Assembly: GCA_016786495.1 (NCBI GenBank)
Contig: JAEUUJ010000029.1
Span: 1 to 37,609, forward strand
DNA from: Cyclobacteriaceae bacterium
GTDB taxonomy: Bacteria > Bacteroidota > Bacteroidia > Cytophagales > Cyclobacteriaceae
Length of the DNA: 37,609 nucleotides
Direction: 5' to 3'
Shown in pieces: positions 24,999 to 32,376 of this stretch. The notes below the pieces were generated by a model. The model worked only from the letters and a program-made list of their open reading frames with translations. It searched no databases and was not told where the DNA came from. The position numbers and the translations under genes are program-made. Position 1 is the first letter of the stretch. The number at the start of each line of letters is the position of its first letter.

Positions 24999-26096
24999 AT
25001 GGGAGTAAAATGCGGTATTGTGGGTTTGCCCAATGTAGGTAAGTCGACATTGTTTTCAGCGCTTACCAACATTCAGAATGTGGCCGCGAACTATGAATTC
25101 GCTACGATCGACCCCAATGTCGGCATCATTAACGTTCCCGATAAACGTCTGGAGGTGCTGACGGAGATCGTGAACCCGCAAAACATCGTTCCCACCACCA
25201 TCGAGTTTGTAGACATTGCCGGTCTCGTAAAAGGAGCCAGCAAAAATGACGGCCGGGGTAACGGCTTCCTCTCTAACATCCGCGAAGTAGATGCTATCGT
25301 ACATGTGGTACGGTGCTTTGATGACATCAATATTGTCCGCTCTGCCGGGCCGGTAGATCCCGTTTCCGACAAGGAGATTATCGAGATGGAGCTTCAATTG
25401 AAAGATCTGGAGTCGGTTGATAAGAAGGTAGCCCGCATCGAGCGAGCAGCCAAGGCAGGCGATGCCAAAGCGAAAGCCGAACTCGAGGTTCTGAGGCAAT
25501 ATAAAGCGCATCTGGAGCAGGGTAAAAATGCCCGCAGCCTGGATGTTTCCGAAGAGGAAAAGAAAGCGGTATCCGACCTGTTCCTGCTCACCATGAAGCC
25601 CATGATGTACGTGGCCAATGTTGACGAGAAATTCCTGCATGAGGATAATCACCACGTACAGGCCTTGCGCAAAGTGGTGGATGCAGAAGGAGCGAAGATG
25701 ATCAAAATCTGCGCAGCCCTGGAGGCCCAGATTGCCGAGATCACCGACAAGGATGAGAAGAAGATGTTCCTCGAGGAATACAAGCTTGACGAGTCAGGTC
25801 TTGCGAAAATGATTCAGGCCAGCTACAGCCTGCTCAACCTGATTACCTACTTCACGGCCGGGGTGAAAGAGGTACGCGCCTGGACCATTGTAAGGGGATG
25901 GAAAGCCCCTCAGGCAGCGGGAGTTATCCATACCGACTTCGAGAAAGGGTTTATCAAAGCCGAGGTTATCAAGATGGCTGATTTTGAAAAATACCGCTCA
26001 GAAGCTGCATGCCGGGAGGCCGGAAAACTTGCGATTGAGGGCAAGGAATACGTGGTAACTGACGGGGATATCATGCATTTCCGCTTCAACGTATAG
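24999..26096 (+). CDS. ychF: Redox-regulated Obg-like ATPase YchF
   Basis: A 365-residue protein of standard length. The G1 loop GLPNVGKST is at residues 9-17; DPNVGIINVPD and FVDIAGLVKGASKNDGRGNG (G3/switch II) follow. An inserted helical coiled-coil domain spans about 125-200, and the C-terminal TGS domain (about 280-365) contains TYFTAGVKEVRAWTIVRG, HTDFEKGFIKAEV and a final HFRFNV. YchF/OLA1 proteins hydrolyse ATP in preference to GTP because of a changed G4 motif; here the corresponding segment is YVANVDE in place of NKxD. YchF binds ribosomes and influences the oxidative stress response and leaderless-mRNA translation in E. coli. The gene is monocistronic by its promoter and the terminator before it. 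Confidence 0.97.
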   Translation: MGVKCGIVGLPNVGKSTLFSALTNIQNVAANYEFATIDPNVGIINVPDKRLEVLTEIVNPQNIVPTTIEFVDIAGLVKGASKNDGRGNGFLSNIREVDAIVHVVRCFDDINIVRSAGPVDPVSDKEIIEMELQLKDLESVDKKVARIERAAKAGDAKAKAELEVLRQYKAHLEQGKNARSLDVSEEEKKAVSDLFLLTMKPMMYVANVDEKFLHEDNHHVQALRKVVDAEGAKMIKICAALEAQIAEITDKDEKKMFLEEYKLDESGLAKMIQASYSLLNLITYFTAGVKEVRAWTIVRGWKAPQAAGVIHTDFEKGFIKAEVIKMADFEKYRSEAACREAGKLAIEGKEYVVTDGDIMHFRFNV

Positions 26097-26180
26097 GTTT
26101 TCGCCCCGTTTCCCGCCCGAAATCCTGCTTCCTGCAATTATTCCTTACATGGACTTGAGTTCATTTCTTTATTTTTATTA

Positions 26181-26212
26181 GTTTTATAAACTGCTCATAA
26201 TCAGTATAAAAC
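26181..26212 (+). repeat. Single CRISPR-repeat-like 32-nt hairpin upstream of cas6
   Basis: Perfect 8-bp outer arms GTTTTATA (26181-26188) and TATAAAAC (26205-26212) enclose 16 bases in which CTG and CAG can pair again, leaving AA as a bulge and an 8-nt loop. The element starts with GTTTTA and ends with AAAAC, like many CRISPR repeats, and is repeat-sized, but it occurs once and no spacer pattern is present. It lies 48 bases before the Cas6-like start codon. Alternatives are an operator or a transcription attenuator. Confidence 0.6.
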
Positions 26213-26260
26213 AGGGGTTTACCAGAATCGATTTTTTAACACCCCATTATTTTTTTAGAA

Positions 26261-27064
26261 GTGAGAACCAGGATCATTTTTTCGTTGAAGAATCGCGGGG
26301 CGTATGTGCCATTTCATCACCAGTTTTTGCTGGCACAGTTCATTAAGGGAGTCCTGATTTTCGGCCCTGACAAGGACTACAAAGATTTTACGCAGTTCAT
26401 CTTTTCGGGCCTGAAGGGCCAGACCAAGATCAGCCGTAAAGGCCTGCATTTTTATTCATCCAAGGTGACGCTGGTTTTCTCATGCACCGACAAAGCATTT
26501 CTCGACTACTTTCTCGGACGCCTTTTTGAACAAAAGGATATTGTGATTGGAAGCCTCCATTTAACCCCGGAAGCATTCGAAAAAGAGGAGGCGGTTCAGA
26601 TCAATGAGGAGGCTAAATTCCTTTGCATTTCACCCATCGTACCGATCCAGGCAGCAAGCTTCAATGACGACCAGAGCAAAAAGTTTATGTCGCCTGATAC
26701 CGATGAGTTCTCGGATCTTTTGTACGATGCAACGCTCGCGCGGATGGAAGCAACCGGAAAGTACACCGCTGAGCAACTGGCTTCGTTTTACAAGTTTCAA
26801 ATCGTACCCGATGCCGACTACCTGAACCGGATTCAAGCCACACATAAAAAGTTTGCCCGCATCTACCCGGTGTACGATAACGATGTGAAGTTTGAAGTCC
26901 GCGGCTACACCTTCCCGTTCACGCTATATGCCGCTCCCGAAGTACAGCGATTTGTGTATGAATATGGCCTCGGCTATTTCTGTCACAAAGGTTTCGGAAT
27001 GCTGGATGTGGCCGGCAACGACTCCATCCGAAAAGCCGATCAGCGCGAAGTAGTGTATGCTTAA
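26261..27064 (+). CDS. cas6: Orphan Cas6-like CRISPR endoribonuclease homologue
   Basis: A 267-residue protein with the Cas6 layout: N-terminal RTRIIFSLKNRGAYVPFHHQ, leading into FLLAQFIKG; a core LCISPIV; and a C-terminal glycine-rich loop GLGYFCHKGFGM (Gly236, 238, 244, 246), the Cas6/RAMP G-h-G-x5-G-h-G signature. Cas6 cuts CRISPR precursor RNA at a stem-loop. His19/His20 are candidate catalytic residues by position, though Cas6 active sites vary. No other cas gene and no array lies within the window, so it is a solitary homologue, and processing an unlinked CRISPR array or another structured RNA are both possible. The start is GTG at 26261; no in-frame ATG occurs before the conserved core. 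The gene is 164 bases beyond ychF and overlaps the convergent DUF5103 gene by 4 bases. Confidence 0.83.
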   Translation: MRTRIIFSLKNRGAYVPFHHQFLLAQFIKGVLIFGPDKDYKDFTQFIFSGLKGQTKISRKGLHFYSSKVTLVFSCTDKAFLDYFLGRLFEQKDIVIGSLHLTPEAFEKEEAVQINEEAKFLCISPIVPIQAASFNDDQSKKFMSPDTDEFSDLLYDATLARMEATGKYTAEQLASFYKFQIVPDADYLNRIQATHKKFARIYPVYDNDVKFEVRGYTFPFTLYAAPEVQRFVYEYGLGYFCHKGFGMLDVAGNDSIRKADQREVVYA

Positions 27065-28344
27065 CGTGGATTCTGCGCAAGCTCAATATAACCAATCAGC
27101 AAGTCAGCCTGTGGTTGAAACGACCGGTAATACACCAGGATCTCATACTCATTTTCTGTTTCAAAGTGATTCCCCTCGAAGTAATCGTATGGAACGGTTG
27201 CCGATTTAACCACGTATTGATAATCGTAATATCCCTGCCGCAACAAAACTGTTGCGGTATACTGTTGTTTGATGGCATCGTAGGTCATCAGATAGTCGGG
27301 TAGAGTACTCCAATTGGTGAACGCTCCGTTCAAATAGACAGCACCGTCAACGGGCTGTGACGACCGCAGCGCGAAATGCACGTACGCATAGTTCGCTGAC
27401 ACCGGATTCCGGAAGTCGTAATTATCGCTCTGGTAATTACCGTTCAAATCGTTAAAGATTGCATACGGTTGTCCTTTCCGGGAAACATCTTCCTGGATGA
27501 AAACATGAAACGGCTTTTGCGTTTTATCCACACTTTGAACATTCCGACCCGGGTAGTTGAGCGACCGGAGATCAAACCACCGGAACTCGTTTCCGCCTTT
27601 GAGCATTTTAGCAGGGTCAAACACGCGATACTCGAGTTCCCGGATGTTGTCGCGTACAAAGGCAGGCTTCAAGCCCTCGGCCAGATTATCCCAGCGTTGG
27701 TTTTGGCGGATGGTCACGTTTACGTTCTCCATGGGGTTAATCAAGTCGAGGTTTTTATAGTTGATGGTAAAATTGAGTTGCTGGTTAACATTGGTTGCGG
27801 CTCCGGCTCCCAATAAATTGCCATCGCGGGAGAATGAAACACGCGAATCGTACACCATAAAACGTTTGGTAAGGATAAGATCGGTTTTGTCGGAACCCCG
27901 GTAAACCGCCAGTACGTAGTTTCCGGGTAGCTTTACAGCCGGCAACCGGAATTTGTAATGAACGTAAGGAATCTGGGTATCGAGCGAGAACTCGAAGTTG
28001 AGCAGTGGAAATTCGTTGAACTGGGGCATGAAATCGAGGTCGGAGAGCGTTGATTTAGTCCAGTCCTGGTTACAATGGATCACGCGGGCGTAGTAGCTGT
28101 CGCGCGATTCCTGGAGGTCGTCAAATTCGAGCACCAGATTCCAGTTGCCGAGTTTGGTCACGGTGGGGAGGAGTTGGACATCGGAGCTGGTGCCCTCGGG
28201 ATACACGCGAACCGTCTTAATTTGCGGTTCGTATGAAGCATCCGAGAGCGTTAAGATCTTTGGAGTACCCGAATTGGTGGTAGACGTTTGGGTGAGCGGA
28301 ACACACGAAACAAGCAACAGGAATACGACAGACCATTTCTTCAT
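27061..28344 (-). CDS. DUF5103 lipoprotein (T9SS plug family)
   Basis: Starting at ATG 28344 gives 427 residues; a TTG 6 bases upstream is an inferior start. The N-terminus MKKWSVVFLLLVSC ends in a lipobox (LVSC, Cys14), so this should be a lipoprotein. The rest is all-beta: an N-terminal domain (IKTVRVYPEG, LVLEFDDLQESRDSYYARVI) and later WFDLRSLNYPGRNV, AYVHFALRS and YLNGAFTNWS. These match DUF5103, whose N-terminal domain is called T9SS_plug_1st. In Flavobacterium johnsoniae a protein named Plug closes the SprA translocon; whether this homologue does so is inference. The window also carries a T9SS cargo gene. The distance to the divergent sigma gene is 61 bases. Confidence 0.86.
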   Translation of the reverse strand: MKKWSVVFLLLVSCVPLTQTSTTNSGTPKILTLSDASYEPQIKTVRVYPEGTSSDVQLLPTVTKLGNWNLVLEFDDLQESRDSYYARVIHCNQDWTKSTLSDLDFMPQFNEFPLLNFEFSLDTQIPYVHYKFRLPAVKLPGNYVLAVYRGSDKTDLILTKRFMVYDSRVSFSRDGNLLGAGAATNVNQQLNFTINYKNLDLINPMENVNVTIRQNQRWDNLAEGLKPAFVRDNIRELEYRVFDPAKMLKGGNEFRWFDLRSLNYPGRNVQSVDKTQKPFHVFIQEDVSRKGQPYAIFNDLNGNYQSDNYDFRNPVSANYAYVHFALRSSQPVDGAVYLNGAFTNWSTLPDYLMTYDAIKQQYTATVLLRQGYYDYQYVVKSATVPYDYFEGNHFETENEYEILVYYRSFQPQADLLIGYIELAQNPR

Positions 28345-28347
28345 GCT

Positions 28348-28379
28348 CAAAGCTAAAATTTTAAACTACGCGTTTCCAA
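28348..28379 (-). promoter_or_regulatory. Promoter of the DUF5103 gene, -7 box abutting the ATG
   Basis: On the minus strand, TTG (28379-28377), 21 bases, then TAGCTTTG (28355-28348) matches the Bacteroidota promoter. The -7 box ends 3 bases before the ATG at 28344, so the transcript may begin at the A of ATG (leaderless). Confidence 0.6.
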
Positions 28380-28405
28380 CCTTTTAACGAGGCCCAGGGT
28401 CAAAT

Positions 28406-28981
28406 ATGCATAACGATCGAATTCACCCGGGAATGCTCAAAGAAGAGGAGCTGATTGAAGCCTGCCGAAAAGGCGACAGGGCCGCTCAAAAGGCTTTATA
28501 CGATCGTTTTGCAAAAAAATTGATGGTGGTATGTCTGCGCTATTCGAAATCCACACCGGAGGCGGAAGACATTTTACAAGAGGGCTTCGTGAAGGTGTTT
28601 CAGGGTTTAGGGGGTTTTAGGCAAGATTCTAAGCTGGAAACATGGATGACAAGGATTATGGTGAATACGGCCCTCAACCACCATCGCAAAAAGCTCTATC
28701 TCTACCCGATGGTAGATGTTGAAGACATTGACCTGCCCGAAACCGAAGTGAGCCTTTCGGGGCTGCATTTTACCCAACTACTCGAAATGATTCAGGAACT
28801 GCCGCAGGGTTGCCAGGTAGTATTCAACATGTTTGCCATCGAAGGATATGGGCACAAAGAAATTGCTGAGATGCTGGGAATCTCAGAAGGAACATCAAAG
28901 TCGCAGTATGCGCGCGCGCGTGCCTTGCTGCAAGAGCGATTATTAAAGGGATCAACTTATTATCAGCGTTATGGAAAATAG
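28406..28981 (+). CDS. ECF RNA polymerase sigma factor
   Basis: A 191-residue protein. Region 2 (about 25-95) contains EACRKGDRAAQKALYDRFAK, EAEDILQEGFVKVFQGLGGF and METW/MTRIMVNTALNHHRK-type DNA contacts. Region 4 (about 125-175) has LPQGCQVVFNMFAIEGYGHK, EIAEMLGISEGTSKSQYARA, the helix-turn-helix that reads the -35. The linker (LYPMVDVEDIDLPETEVSLS) is short, as in sigma-70 ECF proteins of Bacteroidota. Such factors are usually held by a membrane anti-sigma and released by an envelope signal. The following gene overlaps the end of this one by 11 bases (28971-28981), so the pair is tightly co-expressed. Targets are not visible in the window. Confidence 0.94.
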   Translation: MHNDRIHPGMLKEEELIEACRKGDRAAQKALYDRFAKKLMVVCLRYSKSTPEAEDILQEGFVKVFQGLGGFRQDSKLETWMTRIMVNTALNHHRKKLYLYPMVDVEDIDLPETEVSLSGLHFTQLLEMIQELPQGCQVVFNMFAIEGYGHKEIAEMLGISEGTSKSQYARARALLQERLLKGSTYYQRYGK

Positions 28982-30260
28982 CCGTTTTGAGGAGTCGTTC
29001 AGGGATGCCTTTAGCGGAGCCGAGGTTACACCGGCAGAAGGAGTATGGACGAACATTGAGCTGTCGCTTGAAAAGGCATCCGGAGGAAAGATGAAGCGTA
29101 ACCTGTTGCTGTTTCAACTGCTGGCGGCTGCATCGGTGGCGTTCGCCTGCGGAATTGGTGCGCTCTACTACATGAACAGTACGGTGCCACCCGATCAATC
29201 CCGCCAACAGGCCGGCTTAAAAGAAGATGTACGCGTAGCACCGGAACGTCAGTCTGAAGGTTCCGTCAACGATCAGCAGGTTAAAGAATCACCGTCAACA
29301 CAGGAAACAACTCCGCGTAAATTCAGTCGTCCGCGCAAAGCGTTAACAACGGTACCGAATCAGTCTGGCAGCGATGTCAGGGAGTATCAGAATGAATCCG
29401 CGCAATCAAAGAAAGAAGTTGATCTGCGTCCGATTGCAAAGAATCCACTGATATCGTATGTGGTTGTGAATACGCCAGCATTAGTTTTGCCGAAGCCCGA
29501 GGAACCCGTGCAGGCCGACCCGGGTATGGTGCTGCTCGCGCAGTTGAAAGATATTGAGAAGAAATACCAGGAAGAGGAAAAGAAGAAACCCAACGAAAAC
29601 ATCTGGGCTTCGGTCGGAGTAGGTGCGGGGAATTACCGCCCGAACCGCGAAGTGGTTACGAACGACAATGGTGCATCATCGAAAGGTGGCGCAAGTTACT
29701 CTGCTGGTGTAAACATTGGCGGCCGGATTACCCGAAGATTGATCCTGCAGGGTGGCGTTTCGTATTTGTCGCAAAGCGCGGACTTTACTTCCACGAGTGC
29801 AAACCGGGGAGCAGCGTCACTAAGCGAATATGTCAGGCCTTCGTTATCAAACGTGGATGGCGCATCGGGATCTCCGGTTTCGTCATACAACGTGAACAGC
29901 AATCTGCAGTTTGTGAGCGTTCCCGTTCAGGCGGGATATGTAATTGTGGATCAGGCGTTCAGTATTCAGGTTAATGGCGGGGTGGCTACAGACCTGTTTA
30001 TCAGTAATACACTTACTCCTGACGACTCACAGCTTGCGAAAGTAACGCAAACTGCGGGAAAGGAATCTCCGTACCGTACCGTTACCTTTAGCGGATTGCT
30101 GGGGACAGAATTCAGTTACCGGATTGCAAATCAGTATCGCATTTCGTTAAACCCGGGGTTACGTTACTCACTGGGTTCGATATATAAGGAAGAAATTGCA
30201 GCGCGGATCACTCCGGTTACATTCGATGTTTCGCTGCGATTCAGGTATATTTTTAAGTGA
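28971..30260 (+). CDS. Candidate anti-sigma/outer-membrane beta-barrel chimera
   Basis: A 429-residue protein. It has a short cytoplasmic N-terminus (MENSRFEESFRDAFSGAEVT, PAEGVWTNIE), typical of Bacteroidota anti-sigma-like proteins, and one membrane helix (about 44-66: LLLFQLLAAASVAFACGIG). A long Gln/Pro/Ser-rich and charged linker runs from about 70 to 205. From about 210, NIWASVGVGAGNYRP, GVNIGGRI, LILQGGVSYLSQS and a final SLRFRYIF beta-signal indicate an eight-strand outer-membrane beta-barrel (OMP_b-brl type). If read correctly, the chain spans both membranes, linking an inner anti-sigma to an outer barrel. It overlaps the sigma gene by 11 bases. The anti-sigma label rests on context and topology, not on a recognised anti-sigma domain. 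Confidence 0.78.
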   Translation: MENSRFEESFRDAFSGAEVTPAEGVWTNIELSLEKASGGKMKRNLLLFQLLAAASVAFACGIGALYYMNSTVPPDQSRQQAGLKEDVRVAPERQSEGSVNDQQVKESPSTQETTPRKFSRPRKALTTVPNQSGSDVREYQNESAQSKKEVDLRPIAKNPLISYVVVNTPALVLPKPEEPVQADPGMVLLAQLKDIEKKYQEEEKKKPNENIWASVGVGAGNYRPNREVVTNDNGASSKGGASYSAGVNIGGRITRRLILQGGVSYLSQSADFTSTSANRGAASLSEYVRPSLSNVDGASGSPVSSYNVNSNLQFVSVPVQAGYVIVDQAFSIQVNGGVATDLFISNTLTPDDSQLAKVTQTAGKESPYRTVTFSGLLGTEFSYRIANQYRISLNPGLRYSLGSIYKEEIAARITPVTFDVSLRFRYIFK

Positions 30261-30376
30261 TGATTATGGAGCGCTCGATCTGGAAACCTTACATTTCAAA
30301 AGCAATTTTAGGCGCGGCTGTCCTTGCTGCGCTGCTGGTACTGAGTCTGTTGCTGGAAAATTGGAACGTTTTTTAG
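30260..30376 (+). CDS. 38-residue single-helix membrane peptide
   Basis: ATG 30260-30262 overlaps the previous stop codon TGA (30258-30260) by one base, a typical translational-coupling junction. The frame runs 38 codons to TAG 30374-30376 and encodes a basic, aromatic start (MIMERSIWKPYISK), a hydrophobic helix (AILGAAVLAALLVLSLLL), and a short ENWNVF tail. It ends by overlapping the last 4 bases of the convergent ABC-F gene. It is too short for standard gene calling. The coupling with the anti-sigma chimera suggests a third component of the same envelope-sensing system, but chance is not excluded. Confidence 0.5.
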   Translation: MIMERSIWKPYISKAILGAAVLAALLVLSLLLENWNVF

Positions 30377-32280
30377 CCGTTCAATTGATCGAGTTCCGTC
30401 AGGATTTCCTCCCAGCGTTTGGTAGCTGATTCCAATGCGGTTGCGGTGGCATTGAATTTATCTTGCGCAATTTTCAGCTTTTCAAAATCCGTGTAAACCT
30501 CGGGCCGCGCCATCTCGGTTTCGAGGTCAGCTTTTTCCGATTCGAGCGATTCAATTTTTGCCTCAACCGTTTTTAATTCTTTGTTCAGCGCCTTGAGTTT
30601 CTTTTCGGTTTCGTCACTCTTGGGAACAGTTTCTTTCTTTACCTGCGGGGGCGGAGTTTCACGCCTTGCGGGTTCTGCAACCGCTTCGTTCTTTTTCCGC
30701 CAGTATTCGTACTCGTCAAACGTGCCCGGATATTCTTTGATCTGCTTGTCTTCGATGTACCAGATTTTATTGGCGATCTGGCTGACAAAATACCGGTTGT
30801 GAGAAACCACCAGAAAGGTTCCGGCATACTGTTGTAATGCCTGAATCAGGATATTTTCGGAAATAAAGTCCAGGTGGTTGGTCGGTTCATCCAGCAACAG
30901 AAAGTTTGCTTCCGAAATTAGCGTTTTAGCAAGCGCCACCCGTGACTTCTCACCGCCCGAAAGAACCTTGATTTTTTTGTATTGATCCTCGCTCGAAAAA
31001 AGAAAGCAGCCCAGCACGTTGCGCAATTCCTGTTCGGTTTTACCCGAACCGGCCTGCTTCATTTCATCAAGGATTTCATTATCGACATGAAGTGATTCCA
31101 GCTGGTGCTGTGCATAAAAAGCGGGAATCACATTGTACCCCATCGTTCGCTCACCTGCTACCGGCTCGGTGCCGGCTATGATCCGCAGCAGCGTAGACTT
31201 TCCTTTTCCGTTCGCGCCAACGAGCGCAATCTTATCACCGCGTTCAATGGCAATCGAAGTATGTCGTAAAATTTCAAGGTCAGCGTAAGCTTTTGAGACG
31301 TCTTTCAGGGTAGCAATCCATCGGCCTGGCTGCTGATTAAACCTGAACTTAAAGTTTACGGCTGCGGTGTCGTCAACAACTTCTTCGATCATATCCATCC
31401 GCTCAAGCGCCTTCACGCGCGACTGAACCTGCCGGGCTTTTGTTGCCTTCGCTTTGAACCGCTCGATAAAACGCTCGGTCTGGCGGATTTTTGCCTGCTG
31501 ATTTTCAAACGCATTTTGCTGAATCTCCTGGCGGAGCTCCTTTTCCTCGAGATAAAATGAATAGTTGCCCTCGTAGGTGAACAGTTGCGACTGACTTACT
31601 TCAATTGTTTTGGTTGTTACGTTGTCGAGGAACTGGCGGTCGTGCGAAACCACCATTACAGCACCTTCATAATTCCGCAAATAGTTCTCCACCCATTCGA
31701 TGGAAGGTAAATCGAGGTGGTTGGTAGGCTCATCGAGCATGAGCAGGGACGGTTTTTCAAGCAACAGCTTGGCCAGCATCACGCGCATGCGCCATCCACC
31801 CGAAAATTCTTTCAGCGGCCTGTGCAGATCAGCCGTAACAAACCCAATACCTTCCAGGATTTCTTCTGCTTTTGACTGCACGGTGTAGCCGTCAAGCTGC
31901 TCGTATTTTTCCTGGAGCCTGGTAAGCTTCGATACAAGCTCGTCTGAGTACTCGGTTTCCAGTTGCTTGATGATGTGCTCCAACTGGCGTTCGATGTCTA
32001 CAACCTCCTTAAAAGCGCCCATGGCGACTGTCAGAATCGAATCTTCAGTCTGGTAGGAGAGCAAGTCCTGGTTCAGGAACCCGATGGTGCAGTCGTTTGC
32101 TTTGCTGATTGATCCGGCATCCAGCGAGTATTCACCATGAATCAGCTTCAGCAGGGTTGATTTCCCGCGCCCGTTGAGCCCGATCAGCCCAATCTTGTCT
32201 TTTGGTTTTACAAATGCGCTGGCGTTCTCGTACAAAGCCCTTCCTCCGATGAAATACGAGATGTTCGAAATGGAAATCAT
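30373..32280 (-). CDS. ABC-F family ATPase (Uup/YdiF-like)
   Basis: The start is ATG 32280 (MISISNISYFIGGRALYENA), the usual ABC-F start; an upstream extension would cross the -7 box. The protein has 635 residues with two ABC domains and no membrane segments. Walker A motifs are GLNGRGKST (34-42) and GANGKGKST. The signatures FSGGWRMRV and LSGGEKSRV are each followed by a DEPTNHLD Walker B block. A linker helix with many charged residues (about 245-310) and a C-terminal coiled coil (about 555-635: EKKLKALNKELKTVEAKIES) place it with the Uup/YdiF/YfmR ABC-F group. That group acts on stalled ribosomes or tRNA positioning rather than transport. The C-terminal helix is like that of Uup, which also binds DNA. 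Confidence 0.94.
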   Translation of the reverse strand: MISISNISYFIGGRALYENASAFVKPKDKIGLIGLNGRGKSTLLKLIHGEYSLDAGSISKANDCTIGFLNQDLLSYQTEDSILTVAMGAFKEVVDIERQLEHIIKQLETEYSDELVSKLTRLQEKYEQLDGYTVQSKAEEILEGIGFVTADLHRPLKEFSGGWRMRVMLAKLLLEKPSLLMLDEPTNHLDLPSIEWVENYLRNYEGAVMVVSHDRQFLDNVTTKTIEVSQSQLFTYEGNYSFYLEEKELRQEIQQNAFENQQAKIRQTERFIERFKAKATKARQVQSRVKALERMDMIEEVVDDTAAVNFKFRFNQQPGRWIATLKDVSKAYADLEILRHTSIAIERGDKIALVGANGKGKSTLLRIIAGTEPVAGERTMGYNVIPAFYAQHQLESLHVDNEILDEMKQAGSGKTEQELRNVLGCFLFSSEDQYKKIKVLSGGEKSRVALAKTLISEANFLLLDEPTNHLDFISENILIQALQQYAGTFLVVSHNRYFVSQIANKIWYIEDKQIKEYPGTFDEYEYWRKKNEAVAEPARRETPPPQVKKETVPKSDETEKKLKALNKELKTVEAKIESLESEKADLETEMARPEVYTDFEKLKIAQDKFNATATALESATKRWEEILTELDQLNG

Positions 32281-32284
32281 TGCG

Positions 32285-32292
32285 CAAATATA
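32285..32292 (-). promoter_or_regulatory. -7 box of the ABC-F gene, 4 bases before the ATG
   Basis: TATATTTG on the minus strand fully matches TAnnTTTG and is separated by CGCA from the ATG at 32280. The only upstream TTTG (32322-32319) is 26 bases away, beyond the normal spacing. Confidence 0.5.
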
Positions 32293-32376
32293 CTTCAGGA
32301 CGGTTATACTCCACTGATCAAATCGCGGTTTCAATTCAGGGTTAAAACCGGTACATTTCCTGAAACAATTTCCGGT

